In this document: piece by piece, positions 43,270 to 53,751 of the stretch | Position numbering within the stretch: position 1 is the stretch's first letter | How the letters are laid out: the number at the start of each line of letters is the position of its first letter | Origin: Ascoidea asiatica | Lineage: Eukaryota; Ascomycota; Saccharomycetes; Ascoideales; Ascoideaceae | Assembly (NCBI GenBank): GCA_001600695.1 | Contig: BCKQ01000005.1 | Location: 1 to 64,000, forward strand | DNA: 64,000 nucleotides | Direction of reading: 5' to 3' | The notes under the pieces: model-generated | Databases searched by the model: none | What the model was told of the DNA's origin: nothing | Seen by the model: only the letters and a program-made list of their open reading frames with translations | Translations under genes and position numbers: made by a program

Positions 43270-43589
43270 TTTCAATAAAACCTTTGATCATTCAATCATT
43301 CAATCATCCAATTACTATTGATATTTATTCTTCTTCTTCCTCTTCTTCATTTACATTCTTCAGTCAAGTTTTATTATTCATATATCAATTATACTATTAT
43401 TTTATTATTTTACTGTAAAGTTACAACTCGGCGCTTAACCAAAACGGTCTTTGTCTTCTTGAATACGGTAACTTTACCAGTTAGTAACGTTAAACTTACT
43501 TGATATAAATACTACAATTACTACAATTACAAAACTTCTTTTAATAAGTAATTTTATTCAAATATTTCATATATCTTTGATTATATATA
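43270..43589. promoter_or_regulatory. PET112 promoter region
   Basis: This 320-bp region separates HOM6 from PET112 on the same strand. GGTAACTTTACC at 43467-43478 is a near-palindrome of the GTAA-NN-TTAC form, about 200 bp before PET112, at a distance similar to the GTAAGGTTAC sites of other promoters. GTTAGTA follows at 43480, which is TACTAAC on the minus strand, but I found no matching 5' splice site. Confidence 0.4.
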
Positions 43590-44699
43590 TTATAAACTTA
43601 TTCTTTGAGCAATTTTTATTGTATCTGCCAAAACTCCTGCAGCTGTAACTTCTGCTCCAGCTCCAGCTCCTTGAATAATTAATGGATTTGAATAACGTTC
43701 TGTTAAGAAACTAATAACATTATCTGATCCTGTTAAACTTGCAAATGGATGTGATTTATCATATTTTTGAAGTCCAACAAATACTTCATTATTCTTAATA
43801 TCTATTTTTCCAACATATCTTAATATTTTGCCTTCTAATTCTGCTTTTTCTTTTTTAATTTTCATTTCATTATCAAATTTTGGTATATCTTTTAAAAATT
43901 GATTTGTTGAAATTTCTGTTCCAATTAATTCTTTTGGAATTAATGTTTCAATATTTAAATCTTTTAATGAATTTAATTTAAATCCTGATAATCTAGCTAA
44001 AATAATTATTTTTCTTGCAAAATCTAATCCACCTAAATCATCTCTTGGATCTGGTTCTGTATAACCTAAATCTTTAGCTTTAAAAACAATATCACTAAAA
44101 TTACAATTTCTTTCATTTGATGTGAATGAATTAAAAATAAATGATAAAGATCCTGAAAATATACCTTCAATTTCAATAATTTTATCTCCTGTATTAATTA
44201 AATCATTTAAGGTACTAATAATTGGTAAACCTGCTCCAACTGTTGCTTCATGATAAATTAAAGCACCAGATTTATTAATTTTTGGATTATTAAAAATTTT
44301 ATTCCATAATTCAATATCATCAGAAAATGCTTTTTTATTTGGAGTTGCAATAGATATACCATTTTCCAAAAATATTGGATATGAATTTGCTAAATCTAAA
44401 TTTGAAGTATTATCAATAATAATTGAATTTAAATTACAATTACAATCTAATGATTTTAAATATTCAAGAAGTGATTCAGAATTTAAACTTGATGAATTTG
44501 ATTCTAATAAATTTGATTTCCATGTTGAATTTGATAATTTTAAACCTGTTGAAGATTTCAATGATTTTTTAGAATTTCCAATATAAACAATATTATAATT
44601 AATCTCACTACAAACTTTCGATAAATTAATTAATTGATTGATATATGCAGAACCAACAAGACCAGCTCCAACAATTGCAATATTAACAGATTTAACCAT
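43590..44699 (-). CDS. HOM6: Homoserine dehydrogenase
   Basis: This enzyme reduces aspartate semialdehyde to homoserine, which is required for threonine and methionine. The N-terminal Rossmann fold has IAIVGAGLVGSAYINQL at residues 7-23. The catalytic domain has ATVGAGLPIISTLNDL, EGIFSGSLSFIFNSF and the signature YTEPDPRDDLGGLDFARK. The C-terminus contains IQGAGAGAEVTAAGVLAD. The 369 residues match yeast Hom6 (359). The enzyme is monofunctional, as in fungi, with no aspartokinase domain. The ATG is at 44699. Confidence 0.97.
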   Translation of the reverse strand: MVKSVNIAIVGAGLVGSAYINQLINLSKVCSEINYNIVYIGNSKKSLKSSTGLKLSNSTWKSNLLESNSSSLNSESLLEYLKSLDCNCNLNSIIIDNTSNLDLANSYPIFLENGISIATPNKKAFSDDIELWNKIFNNPKINKSGALIYHEATVGAGLPIISTLNDLINTGDKIIEIEGIFSGSLSFIFNSFTSNERNCNFSDIVFKAKDLGYTEPDPRDDLGGLDFARKIIILARLSGFKLNSLKDLNIETLIPKELIGTEISTNQFLKDIPKFDNEMKIKKEKAELEGKILRYVGKIDIKNNEVFVGLQKYDKSHPFASLTGSDNVISFLTERYSNPLIIQGAGAGAEVTAAGVLADTIKIAQRISL

Positions 44700-45124
44700 C
44701 TTGAATTTTATATATTATCAGTATCAGTATCAAAACCAAAAAGTAATTACAATATTACAATATGAAGTTTTTTACTAATAAAAAAGGTGAATAAATATTC
44801 CTTTCAAATTGGGTACGAAGATGAGTCCTTGAATCGAATCGAATCGAATCGAATGGCTTTAAAGAATGCTTTCAGACTCGAAAAAAAAAAATAGCAGGAG
44901 TTACCCCGATTGACGAATCAGATCTCGAGTAGCGAATTTTACCACTCCACTGTATCTAGACTCTACAGTACTATTAAGAGTAGGTACGTGCTAGAAATAA
45001 TACTCAAAAATAAGCTTAGTTTTGAAAAGAATATTAATTGGATTTTTAATTGATATATTAAATATTTACAGATTAAATGTACAATATGTATATTTCAAAT
45101 ACCTTTAGGAAAAATAAAATAAAA
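44700..45124. promoter_or_regulatory. HOM6 promoter region
   Basis: This region contains four GAATC units at 44831-44850 and a patch richer in GC at 44895-44990. ATGAGTCC at 44821 resembles but does not match the Gcn4 core. No gene is visible. Confidence 0.4.
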
Positions 45125-47415
45125 TTATGAGGTTGGATGTGTTTTTTCCTTTTGTTTTCTTTCTTCTATTTCACGTAAATTTCTATTATAGTTTTTAAGA
45201 TTTTCAATCTCTTTACTTAACTCATCAATATTACTTTCATTTAATTTTTTTAAATTACTAAGAATATTTTCAACTGAAGTTAAATTATCTTCAACATTAT
45301 CAATTTCATAAAACTTATCATCATGAACAATTGGTCTTGAATGTTCTCTTTGCAGATTCATTAATTCACTTAAAAATGAATTTGGGTCTGAAATTAATTC
45401 TTTAAATCTACCAGTTTCAACCATTTTACCTTCATTTATAACAATGACTCTAGTTGCAGATTTAATTGTTGAAATTCTATGGGCGATTGAAATTGTTGTT
45501 AAATTACTCATAGTTCTTGCTTTTATTGTTTCTGAAATTGCAGATTCACTTTCTGAATCTAAAGCACTTGTAGCTTCATCTAAAATTAAAATTTTTGGTT
45601 TTAATATTAAAGCTCTTGCAAGTGCAATTCTTTGTTTTTGACCACCAGATAATTGAGCCCCTCTTGGTCCAACAGTTGTTTTTAAACCATTTGGAAATTT
45701 ATTTAAAAATTTTTCACAATTTGCCATTTTTATAGCATTTTTAATATCTTTATCAGTGGCATTTGGAAAACCATATTTAATATTATCTTCAATTGAACCA
45801 GAAAATAAAAGTGGCTCTTGTTGAACTAAACCAATTATACGTCTATAATTTTTTAAATTAAAAGTTTGAATATCTTTATGATCAATTAAAACACTACCAG
45901 AATCAGGATCATAAAATCTTAATAATAAATGTATTACAGTTGATTTTCCAGAACCTGAAGGTCCAACTAAACAAATATGTTCACCAGGTAAAATTTTAAA
46001 ATTTAAACCTTTTAAAATCATTTGATCAGGTCTTGTTGGATAAGAAAAATGAATATTTTTAAATTCAACTTCACCTTTAACTAAAGAATTATAATTACCA
46101 ATTTTTGAATTAGAAATTTTTATACCAACAGTTGATGGAATTAATGGTTTTCTATCATTCAATTCAAAAACTCTTGAAGCTGCACCAATACCTTTCATTA
46201 ATTCAGAATAAAAATTAGAAAGTCCAAACATTGAAGAACCAGTATAAACAGCATACATCATAAAAGAAGTTAAATCACCAACAGTTATTTCATTATGCCT
46301 AACCATTGAAGTACCAAGAGATAATAAAAGTAATAAAGCAGAATTTCCAATAAAACCAGTTGTACCAAAAAATATACCAGTTAATTTTGCTTCTTTAAAA
46401 CCAACAGAAAATACATTTCTAACTTGTTTTGAAAAATTATGAATTTCAGTTCTTTCACCATTAAAAGATTGTATAGTTTTTGTTGAAGATAAAGATTCTT
46501 CAGCAACTTTTGTTAAAGTACCAACTTCTTCTTGTAATTTTTTTGAAATTGATCTAATTTTTCTACCATAACCAATTGAAAATAAAAGTAATGGAGGAGC
46601 TAATAAACATAAATAAGCAGTTAATTTAACAGAAACAAATAACATCATTGATAAACCAACAGTACCAGATATTATAGCTCTAAAACCATCAGAAAGATTT
46701 TGAGTTACAGATCTTGTTATAATTGAAGAATCATTTGTTAATCTTGAAATTAAATCACCAACTTTATTATAATCTAAAAAAGTTGCATCTTGTTCTAAAG
46801 ATTTTTTAATAATTCTAACTCTTAAACGAGCAATAACTCTTTCACCAATAGTTTTTAATAATATAATTCTAGTTGAATTTGCAATTGCGCCTATAAAGAA
46901 TAAAGAACCCAAGGAGAAAAAAAAAACATTTAATGGCATTCCAAATACTATTGGAGAATTATTATTATTGTTGTTATTATCCGAATTGGAATCAGAATTT
47001 GAATCAGGCTGCACTAAGGAAGAAGAAGAGTTTTTAAATTTGTCTATAATATTGTTTATGAATGATATTGAATCATTTGAAGAATCACTTGATGGGTCAA
47101 CAGATGAATCATTAGATGAATCATTAGATGAATCATTAGATGAATCTATAGATGAAGATAGTTTTGAAGAAGAAGAAGAAGAATTTTTACCAGTATCTAA
47201 TAGTTTACCAATTACAAGAGGTAAAAGCATACTTATAGTTGAAGATATTATTAAGGCTATTAAAGCAAAAAATAAGAATTTTAATTCTGGTTTTGCAAGA
47301 GTGAATAATTTTCTAATTGATTCTAAATCTTTATAATTTCTAGGAGATTCATTTTTTGGAGTTAAACGTAAATCTTCAACTTTGAATCTTCTTGACGGGG
47401 GTAAATTATCACTTA

Positions 47416-47461
<46 letters not shown>

Positions 47462-47788
47462 GCTTACATTATTTACATTATTTACATTATTTTTTATATT
47501 ACTAGTATTGGAATCATTTGAATAAAATCTTTTAGAAAATAATAAAGTAACTGGGTTTATTTTAGATGTATTATAATATATATTATTATTTGATATTTTA
47601 TTATTTGAAATATAAATTGGAGAAAGAATTAAATTATGTAAGTTATTATTATTATTATTATTATTGAAATTATATATTATTTTTGGATTATTCAAATATA
47701 AATCATTTTTTATTAAAAAAATACTTGAAAAAAATTTATTAAATGAAGGTAAAGATAACTTTAGGGAAAATGTTTTATTTAAGCTCAT
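45125..47788 (-). CDS. MDL1: Mitochondrial half-size ABC transporter, Mdl1/Mdl2 type
   Basis: This 887-residue inner-membrane half transporter belongs to the ABCB10/Mdl group, and yeast Mdl1 exports peptides from the matrix. A long N-terminal region with two Asn tracts precedes the membrane domain (about 165-540). Between the first two membrane helices lies a Ser/Asp/Asn-rich insert of about 90 residues, including tandem SSND units. IGAIANSTRIILLKTIGERV and RSVTQNLSDGFRA match the subfamily. The nucleotide-binding domain has GPSGSGKST near 612, LSGGQKQRIALARAL and ILILDEATSALD. I cannot exclude MDL2. The length exceeds Mdl1 (695) because of the inserts. An acidic C-terminal coiled coil ends the protein. 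Confidence 0.9.
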
Positions 47789-47958
47789 TTTTTAAAAAAA
47801 ATTGAATTGATTCATGAATGAAATCAATTGAATCAATTCATGGGGATATAGAATATTAAATTGGTGAAATATGTATATATTTGACTGTATTTATGGATTA
47901 TGGAATATGAATTGAATCTAGTATATTTCTGCTGTACAGGCAGATCAATCAACTTATT

Positions 47959-48030
47959 GGAAGCAGAAGCAGAAGCAGAAGCAGAAGCAGAAGCAGAAAC
48001 AGAAACAGAAGCAGAAACAGAAACAAATCT
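47959..48030. repeat. AGAAGC/AGAAAC hexamer tandem repeat
   Basis: About eleven hexamer units, at first AGAAGC and then mixed with AGAAAC, lie upstream of the MDL gene in non-coding DNA. Confidence 0.85.
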
Positions 48031-48075
48031 CGAGCTGATCCTGCACCCGGTGCAAAATGAAAAAAGTGAGTAAAT

Positions 48076-48091
48076 AGCACACGTGTGCTAC
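48076..48091. promoter_or_regulatory. Perfect 16-bp palindrome with CACGTG core
   Basis: TAGCACACGTGTGCTA reads the same on both strands. The central CACGTG is the E-box core recognised by yeast bHLH factors such as Cbf1 and Pho4, but the symmetry extends five bases on each side. It lies 288 bp upstream of the MDL start. Confidence 0.6.
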
Positions 48092-48244
48092 AGAGGCCAT
48101 TTAAAGGGGACGGTTAGAACGGTCAGGTGATGAAGATTTGAACGTTGCATGTGACGCACTTCTGCACGCAATTTAAGACGCGATTGTCACGCTGAGATGT
48201 GCTTAGTCAGCTGAAGATGGAATATATTTTAAATTTTAGCTTTC

Positions 48245-48276
48245 ACTGAAATGTTACTATTACGTAACATTTCAGT
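48245..48276. repeat. Perfect 13-bp inverted repeat (hairpin)
   Basis: The arms ACTGAAATGTTAC and GTAACATTTCAGT are perfect complements separated by the 6-nt loop TATTAC. The hairpin lies in non-coding DNA about 460 bp upstream of the MDL start and 1.7 kb from CIT1. Confidence 0.85.
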
Positions 48277-49994
48277 TGTTGTTGTTGTACAGAGAAATTT
48301 TCTCCCTGGTATTAACATAGCTTGCTTTTCACTTTTCCTTTTCACATAATATATTCACTCTTTCTGTGTAGCTGATACTTTTAGTAGTTGAATTTACATT
48401 GATGCGTGCGTTTGGCAGTTGGTTTTGGTTTTGAGTGCGCAAGCGTTGGAAAAGACCACTCTCTGGCCAATCGCAGGGCAGCGAACACCGCAACCTCTGG
48501 GCTTGTTCAGGACTCCAGCGTCGGATCCAGCAACGGATCACAGGGAACCTCGGGGCTTGTCTCTGGTTTGTATGAGGGTTTGTGTCAGGGTTTGCGGGTT
48601 TTTCTTGTAGTTTTACATGGCAATATTAATCGACCTCTGTTCGGGGTGTTCTCACTGACCACAGCGGGCCTGAGTGGTCTGCAGCGCTAGTTTTAACAAC
48701 AGAGGGTTTTATGTCATTCATGACCAAAAGGCCACTTTGTGCGTCTTTCAACAGCCCCTGGTGAAAACAACCCAATCCACAACTACAGTTAATCCGGAAG
48801 CACTCATATATCTGATATTATACTGGAAATTGCTAATAAATGCCAGCTCAAATTTATATTTGTGTTGCAAGAATCAACTGCCCCACCCTTATTCAATGCA
48901 ACAATTGACTTTGTGGCAATGGCAATTCAGTTCCGTTTTGAGAAAAAAAACCAAAGTTCCATTTCATCCATTGAGAAAAGATACCCATGACGGCACCGTA
49001 GTGCAGCTCAGCTGCTGCTTATTTTTCTGCCTGTCCTTCTGTCTCTGGCTTATCGATTAGAAGAGCATATGCCTTATTGCTGGAACTATTTCTTGTTTAT
49101 TCCGAGAGATATATCTGCACCCTGCAACAAAACCTTTCTTCCCGAGGACCCGCTCCATTACTCCTACTAGCCCCACATGCGCCACTTATGAACACTTTTC
49201 ATCGGGTCTGAAGTGAACTTCAGAAACAGAAAAATCCTTTCCCGTTTTCAGCATGCGACCCGCGCTCTTTTTTTCCCGCATGCAGCCCACGTACACTCAC
49301 ATTCTCTAGCCATCTCCAACTTCTTCCCGCTGCTGTGTTTTTAAATCGAACTGGATCAGAGAAAATTCCAAGTTCCACTTTCATTTTCAACTTCCAAATT
49401 CAATGACTACTTTTTGAAAGTTAAATTCACAGCCAGTAAAACTTCAATAAAATATCAATTTCAATCTCCAGGAATTAATTTCAATTATTTATTAATAAAA
49501 TAAAATAAAATAAAATAAAATAAAATAAAAACATCAATACAATAAAATATAAACTTCAATAGCAAAAAAAAGCAAAACATCAAAATATCAAAATATCAAA
49601 ATATCAAAACATCAAAATATTCAATTATCCAATTATTCAATTATTCAATTATTCAATTATCAAAATAAGTTTAGTGTTTTTTTTTATCACTTTCCATCTT
49701 ATAAATTTTGTAATTTAAAACTTTTTATATAAAAACTATTTATTCTCTTTATTTTTCTTTAAATTCATTTTCATTTATTTATTTATTTATTTATTTTTGC
49801 TTTTCCTATCTTTCAAATTTCCTAAAGAAGTTTTAATTCATATTCTTTATTTTTCTAATCAATTTAATTTCTTTTAAATTCAATATATTATCTTTATATT
49901 ATCTTTAAATTATTTATAATTATATTCAAATATATTCAAATATTACTAATATCCAAATTTCCAATATAATTAAACAAATATAATCAAATAAAAA

Positions 49995-51431
49995 ATGGCT
50001 TCTTTTGCTTCAAAAATTACTTCTATTTCTTCTAAAAAATATTTAAATAATATTAAATTACAGAATAATTTATTCAATTCAACTTTACGTTCATATTCAA
50101 CAACAAATGAAAAAAATTTAAAAGAACGTTTTGCAGAAATATATCCTGAAAAAGCTGAACAAATTAAAAAATTTAAAAAAGATCATGCAAAAACTGTTAT
50201 TGGTGAAGTTTTATTAGAACAAGCTTATGGCGGTATGAGAGGTATAAAAGGTATTGTATGGGAAGGTTCCGTTTTAGATCCTTTAGAAGGTATAAGATTT
50301 AGAGGTAGAACAATTCCTGATATTCAAAAAGAATTACCAAAAGCTGTTGGTGGTTCAGAACCTTTACCTGAAGCTTTATTTTGGTTATTATTAACTGGTG
50401 AAATTCCAACTCAATCTCAAGTTAAAACTTTTTCTCAAGAATTAGCTGCAAGATCTGATTTACCAAAACATGTAATTGATTTATTAGATAGATGTCCATC
50501 AAATTTACATCCAATGGCTCAATTTTCTTTAGCAATTACTGCTTTAGAATCTGAATCTGAATTTGCAAAAGCTTATGCAAAAGGTGTTAATAAAAAAGAT
50601 TATTGGTCTTATACCTTTGATGATTCAATTAATTTATTAGCTAAATTACCTTTAATTGCTTCAAAAATTTATACAAATGTATTTAAAGATGGTAAATTAC
50701 CTTCAATTAATAAAGATTTAGATTATGGTGCAAATTTAGCTAATTTATTAGGTTATGGTTCAAATAATGAATTTATTGAATTAATGAGATTATATTTAAC
50801 AATTCATTCGGATCATGAAGGTGGTAATGTTTCTGCTCATACAACTCATTTAGTTGGTTCAGCTTTATCTTCTCCATTTTTATCTCTTGCTGCTGGTATG
50901 AATGGTTTAGCTGGTCCTTTACATGGTAGAGCTAATCAAGAAGTTCTTGAATGGTTATTTAAAATGAAATCTCAATTAAATGGTGATTATTCAAAAGAAT
51001 CAATTGAAAAATATTTATGGGATACTCTTAATTCTGGTAGAGTTGTACCAGGTTATGGTCATGCTGTTTTGAGAAAAACTGATCCAAGATATACTGCCCA
51101 AAGAGAATTTGCTTTAAAACATATGCCTGATTATGAATTATTTAAATTAGTTTCAATGATTTATCAAGTTGCTCCTGGTGTTTTAACAAAACATGGTAAA
51201 ACTAAAAATCCATGGCCAAATGTAGATTCTCATTCTGGTGTTTTATTACAATATTATGGTTTAACTCAAGCTTCATTTTATACTGTTTTATTCGGTGTTG
51301 CTAGAGCTTTTGGTGTTTTACCACAATTAATTTTAGATAGAGCTTATGGTATGTCAATTGAAAGACCAAAATCATTTAGTACTGAAAAATATATGGAATT
51401 AGTCAAAAATATTGAATCAAAAAATAATTAG
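49995..51431 (+). CDS. CIT1: Mitochondrial citrate synthase
   Basis: Citrate synthase condenses oxaloacetate and acetyl-CoA in the TCA cycle. The 478 residues begin with a Ser/Lys/Arg-rich presequence (about 35 residues, ending near RSYSTT). Catalytic residues lie in [10 protein letters not shown] (His), [17 protein letters not shown] (His) and VDSHSGVL (Asp). The C-terminus is ESKNN, without the peroxisomal SKL signal of yeast Cit2, so this is the mitochondrial enzyme. Length equals yeast Cit1 (479). Strong codon bias suggests high expression. Confidence 0.98.
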   Translation: MASFASKITSISSKKYLNNIKLQNNLFNSTLRSYSTTNEKNLKERFAEIYPEKAEQIKKFKKDHAKTVIGEVLLEQAYGGMRGIKGIVWEGSVLDPLEGIRFRGRTIPDIQKELPKAVGGSEPLPEALFWLLLTGEIPTQSQVKTFSQELAARSDLPKHVIDLLDRCPSNLHPMAQFSLAITALESESEFAKAYAKGVNKKDYWSYTFDDSINLLAKLPLIASKIYTNVFKDGKLPSINKDLDYGANLANLLGYGSNNEFIELMRLYLTIHSDHEGGNVSAHTTHLVGSALSSPFLSLAAGMNGLAGPLHGRANQEVLEWLFKMKSQLNGDYSKESIEKYLWDTLNSGRVVPGYGHAVLRKTDPRYTAQREFALKHMPDYELFKLVSMIYQVAPGVLTKHGKTKNPWPNVDSHSGVLLQYYGLTQASFYTVLFGVARAFGVLPQLILDRAYGMSIERPKSFSTEKYMELVKNIESKNN

Positions 51432-52186
51432 TTAAATAATTTTTTTTCCAATTACATAAATTTTTATACATATAAACTTTAGATATAGATGTTTTTTTAT
51501 TTTCATCTAATTTATTTCTTGTAATTTCTTTTCTTTAACAAATTTATTATATAGTTTAATGACATTTTAATAAATTTTGATGTTTAATGTTCAATCCATT
51601 TTTTTTACATTTATTTTTCAGACAATGTCTTAAACCCTTAAATTTTCTTCCTTTTAGCAAATTTTAAATTCAAAATTTATTCGGATAGCGATCATATTTT
51701 AGAACTTTATTACTACTCATTTCTTCATTTTCCCTTTAACCAAGAAAAAATAAAAAATGAGTACATATTTCAATATTATTAGTAGTACTACAATACTAAT
51801 AACTGCTATACTAAATCGTTTTTCTTTGTACATACATTATAAAAGTAATTTCATTTGAATATTAACTGAGATAACTTACTTCTTTAATCACATTATACAT
51901 TTTCTTTTCTTAATTACACTAAAAATATTTAGATGAAAGTCAATGAATAATAATATAGAGAATATAATATTAATTACTACTGAATATTTGCTAGTAGTAA
52001 TGAAATTGTCAAAAATAAAATACATATTAATTTGAAATAATAAGTGCATATATTATACTAAATAAAAGAAAACTGATATTCTATAGATAAAAAAATTCTT
52101 TTCTAAAACTTAATTTTAATACCAATAAAATAAACAAACAAATTTTATTTAAAGAAAAAATGAAGCAAATATCACTATCAATGAAC
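51432..52186. other. Convergent CIT1/RPL15 spacer
   Basis: This AT-rich 755-bp spacer separates convergent genes. Two stem-loops are visible: ATTAGTA/TACTAAT near 51778-51800 and ATTACTAC/GTAGTAAT at about 51972-52001. They could help 3'-end formation. I see no gene, and snoRNAs cannot be excluded by eye. Confidence 0.45.
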
Positions 52187-53041
52187 TTATGATCTGTATC
52201 TCCATAAAGATAAAGTGTTGTGTTTTTTCCAAATATGATGACGACCAGATTTAGTATTGTTGAAACGATGACCTTTATTGATACCTCTTGATTTTTTACC
52301 AGTAGAAGTTAAACCTCTTGATTCTCTGTGTTTATGAACAGGATTACAGATCCAATTATATTTTGGATCTCTTCTAATAGCTTTATGAGATGGATCAACT
52401 AAAATAACTTCAAAATATTTATAAGTTGAATCTTGATTAACCCAATAAGAATTTAAAACTCTTAAATTGGCAGCACGTCTTCCAACTCTTTCTTCAGCAG
52501 TTGAACGTAAAGCTCTTTGGTATTTTAATTGGGCTACACCTTGATTAGTTGGTTTACCATAAGTGGCACCTTTAGAAACAGGTCTCTTTCTATTACCTCT
52601 TCTAACTCTAATTCTGTAAATAACAAAACCTTGTTTAGCTTTATAACCTAATCTTCTAGCTTTATCAGGTCTTGATGGTCTTGAAGCACGATGGATTACA
52701 GTTTTTTGTCTATATTCCCAACATCTGACACGATATAAAAAACGCATAACATCAGACTGTTTTTTACGTTGTAACTCTTCTAAATATTTGTAGGCACCCA
52801 CTTTATAAAATTGAAAAAAAAAAAATCCAAAATAAACTAGTTAGTAAAATTATTCCCTAGTAATAACATTTTTGTTAAATTAATCATTTCCATCAGATTC
52901 AAAAATTTATTCAGAAGCATATAACTCAAATAACAATAAATTGACCATAATTGCAAAATATTATAACATTGAGAGTATGCTTCTAAAATTTCTCAAATGA
53001 TGGCAGATAGGGCCACATTGATATGGTCATCAAAACATACT
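52187..53041 (-). CDS. RPL15: Large-subunit ribosomal protein eL15, spliced
   Basis: The protein eL15 (Rpl15) is a structural component of the 60S subunit. Exon 1 contributes a single coding base, A at 53041. Exon 2 runs from 52800 to 52187. The spliced product starts [14 protein letters not shown] and is 204 residues, exactly the usual length. The family sequence is intact throughout, including [20 protein letters not shown] and [18 protein letters not shown]. The uninterrupted frame has no ATG at its 5' end, starting at a GTG, so splicing is needed to make the initiator. The protein is highly basic. Confidence 0.96.
52801..53040 (-). other. RPL15 intron that creates the start codon (240 nt)
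   Basis: GTATGT is at 53040-53035, a perfect TACTAAC branch site at 52846-52840, and the 3' splice site ATAAAG ends at 52801. The intron falls after the A of the ATG. The unspliced RNA reads AGT at this position, so the initiator exists only after splicing. Confidence 0.9.
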
Positions 53042-53751
53042 CTTTAATATAGTTGATTTTGTTTCACCTTTTTCTTCTCTTTCAGCAGCTTACTCAATCT
53101 TCTCAACAAAGTTTTCTAAATAAATATTTCATCTTCCTTTGTATAGACTTAACAGTTATTTTGTTCAATTTTTCGTTCCATACAAAACGGAATCTTCCCT
53201 GAACCACTAAGCTACCCTGCGCAGTGAGTCTCTTTGGTCAATTCCACCGAGCTGGGCCTGAAGCAGTGGCTAGTTTTTGAATGAGCTTCCCAAAATACTA
53301 ATTCACGTGCTTGTCAAAATAACAAGAAAGACAGTCACACGCTCACGGTTACAGAGCTCGCAACCTTTTTTTTTCAGACTTATTATTTCAAAAATTAGAG
53401 CCCTAGTGTTTAAAGAGGGTAACTTCATTGCGGATTCAGACGAACTTCAAAATGACTAAATCCTTGTTTCTGGTCTCTAATTCGGTTTTAAAAATACTTT
53501 CTGTCGCAAGAGTTCGGTGATTAAGATTTACGTTTGTTTTGTAAGACACAAAGAGAAATGAGTCTGTCTAATTTACTGGATTTGGTCATTTTATTGGAAA
53601 AGTTTATAAACATTATTAAAAATAGAATAACATGTTGACCAAAAAATATAGAAAATTCATGAATATGCATAGAATAATTAAAAGAAAAAAACAAGAAGTG
53701 AATAAGGAAAAATAATATATATGAAATCATTTTGAGATTGTGGAATGGGTA
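53042..53751. promoter_or_regulatory. RPL15 promoter region and MRC1 3' side
   Basis: This 710-bp region includes a GC-richer patch at 53190-53370. AGCCCTAG near 53399 is loosely like a Tbf1 site. The minus strand holds an open frame at 53730-53521 whose last part starts MTKSSKLDRLISL, but there is no room for a larger gene, and I do not call it. Confidence 0.4.

Larger units (their letters stand above)
47789..49994. promoter_or_regulatory. 2.2-kb divergent MDL/CIT1 intergenic region
   Basis: This is the longest gene-free stretch in the window. From left to right: AGAAGC tandem units (47959-48030), a perfect 16-bp palindrome (48076-48091), a perfect 13-bp hairpin (48245-48276), GC-rich islands at about 48395-48700 and 48960-49320, AAAAT pentamers (49496-49530), and runs of CAAAATAT and ATTCAATT units just before CIT1. 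The GC-rich parts contain overlapping open frames on both strands, and none of the products resembles a known protein. A non-coding RNA or an extended CIT1 promoter is possible. Confidence 0.5.

Noticed and set aside
48395-49060. Open frames in the MDL/CIT1 spacer
   Set aside because: Several frames are open at once in GC-rich DNA, and the sequences have no domain-like pattern.
53185-53230. tRNA-like A box on the minus strand (TAGCTTAGTGGTT)
   Set aside because: No B box (GGTTCRANNCC) at the right distance and no cloverleaf can be drawn.
53521-53730. Minus-strand frame whose end starts MTKSSKLDRLISL, recalling the N-terminus of Mot1
   Set aside because: Only a dozen residues are similar, no 5' splice site follows, and RPL15 leaves no room for a Mot1-sized gene.
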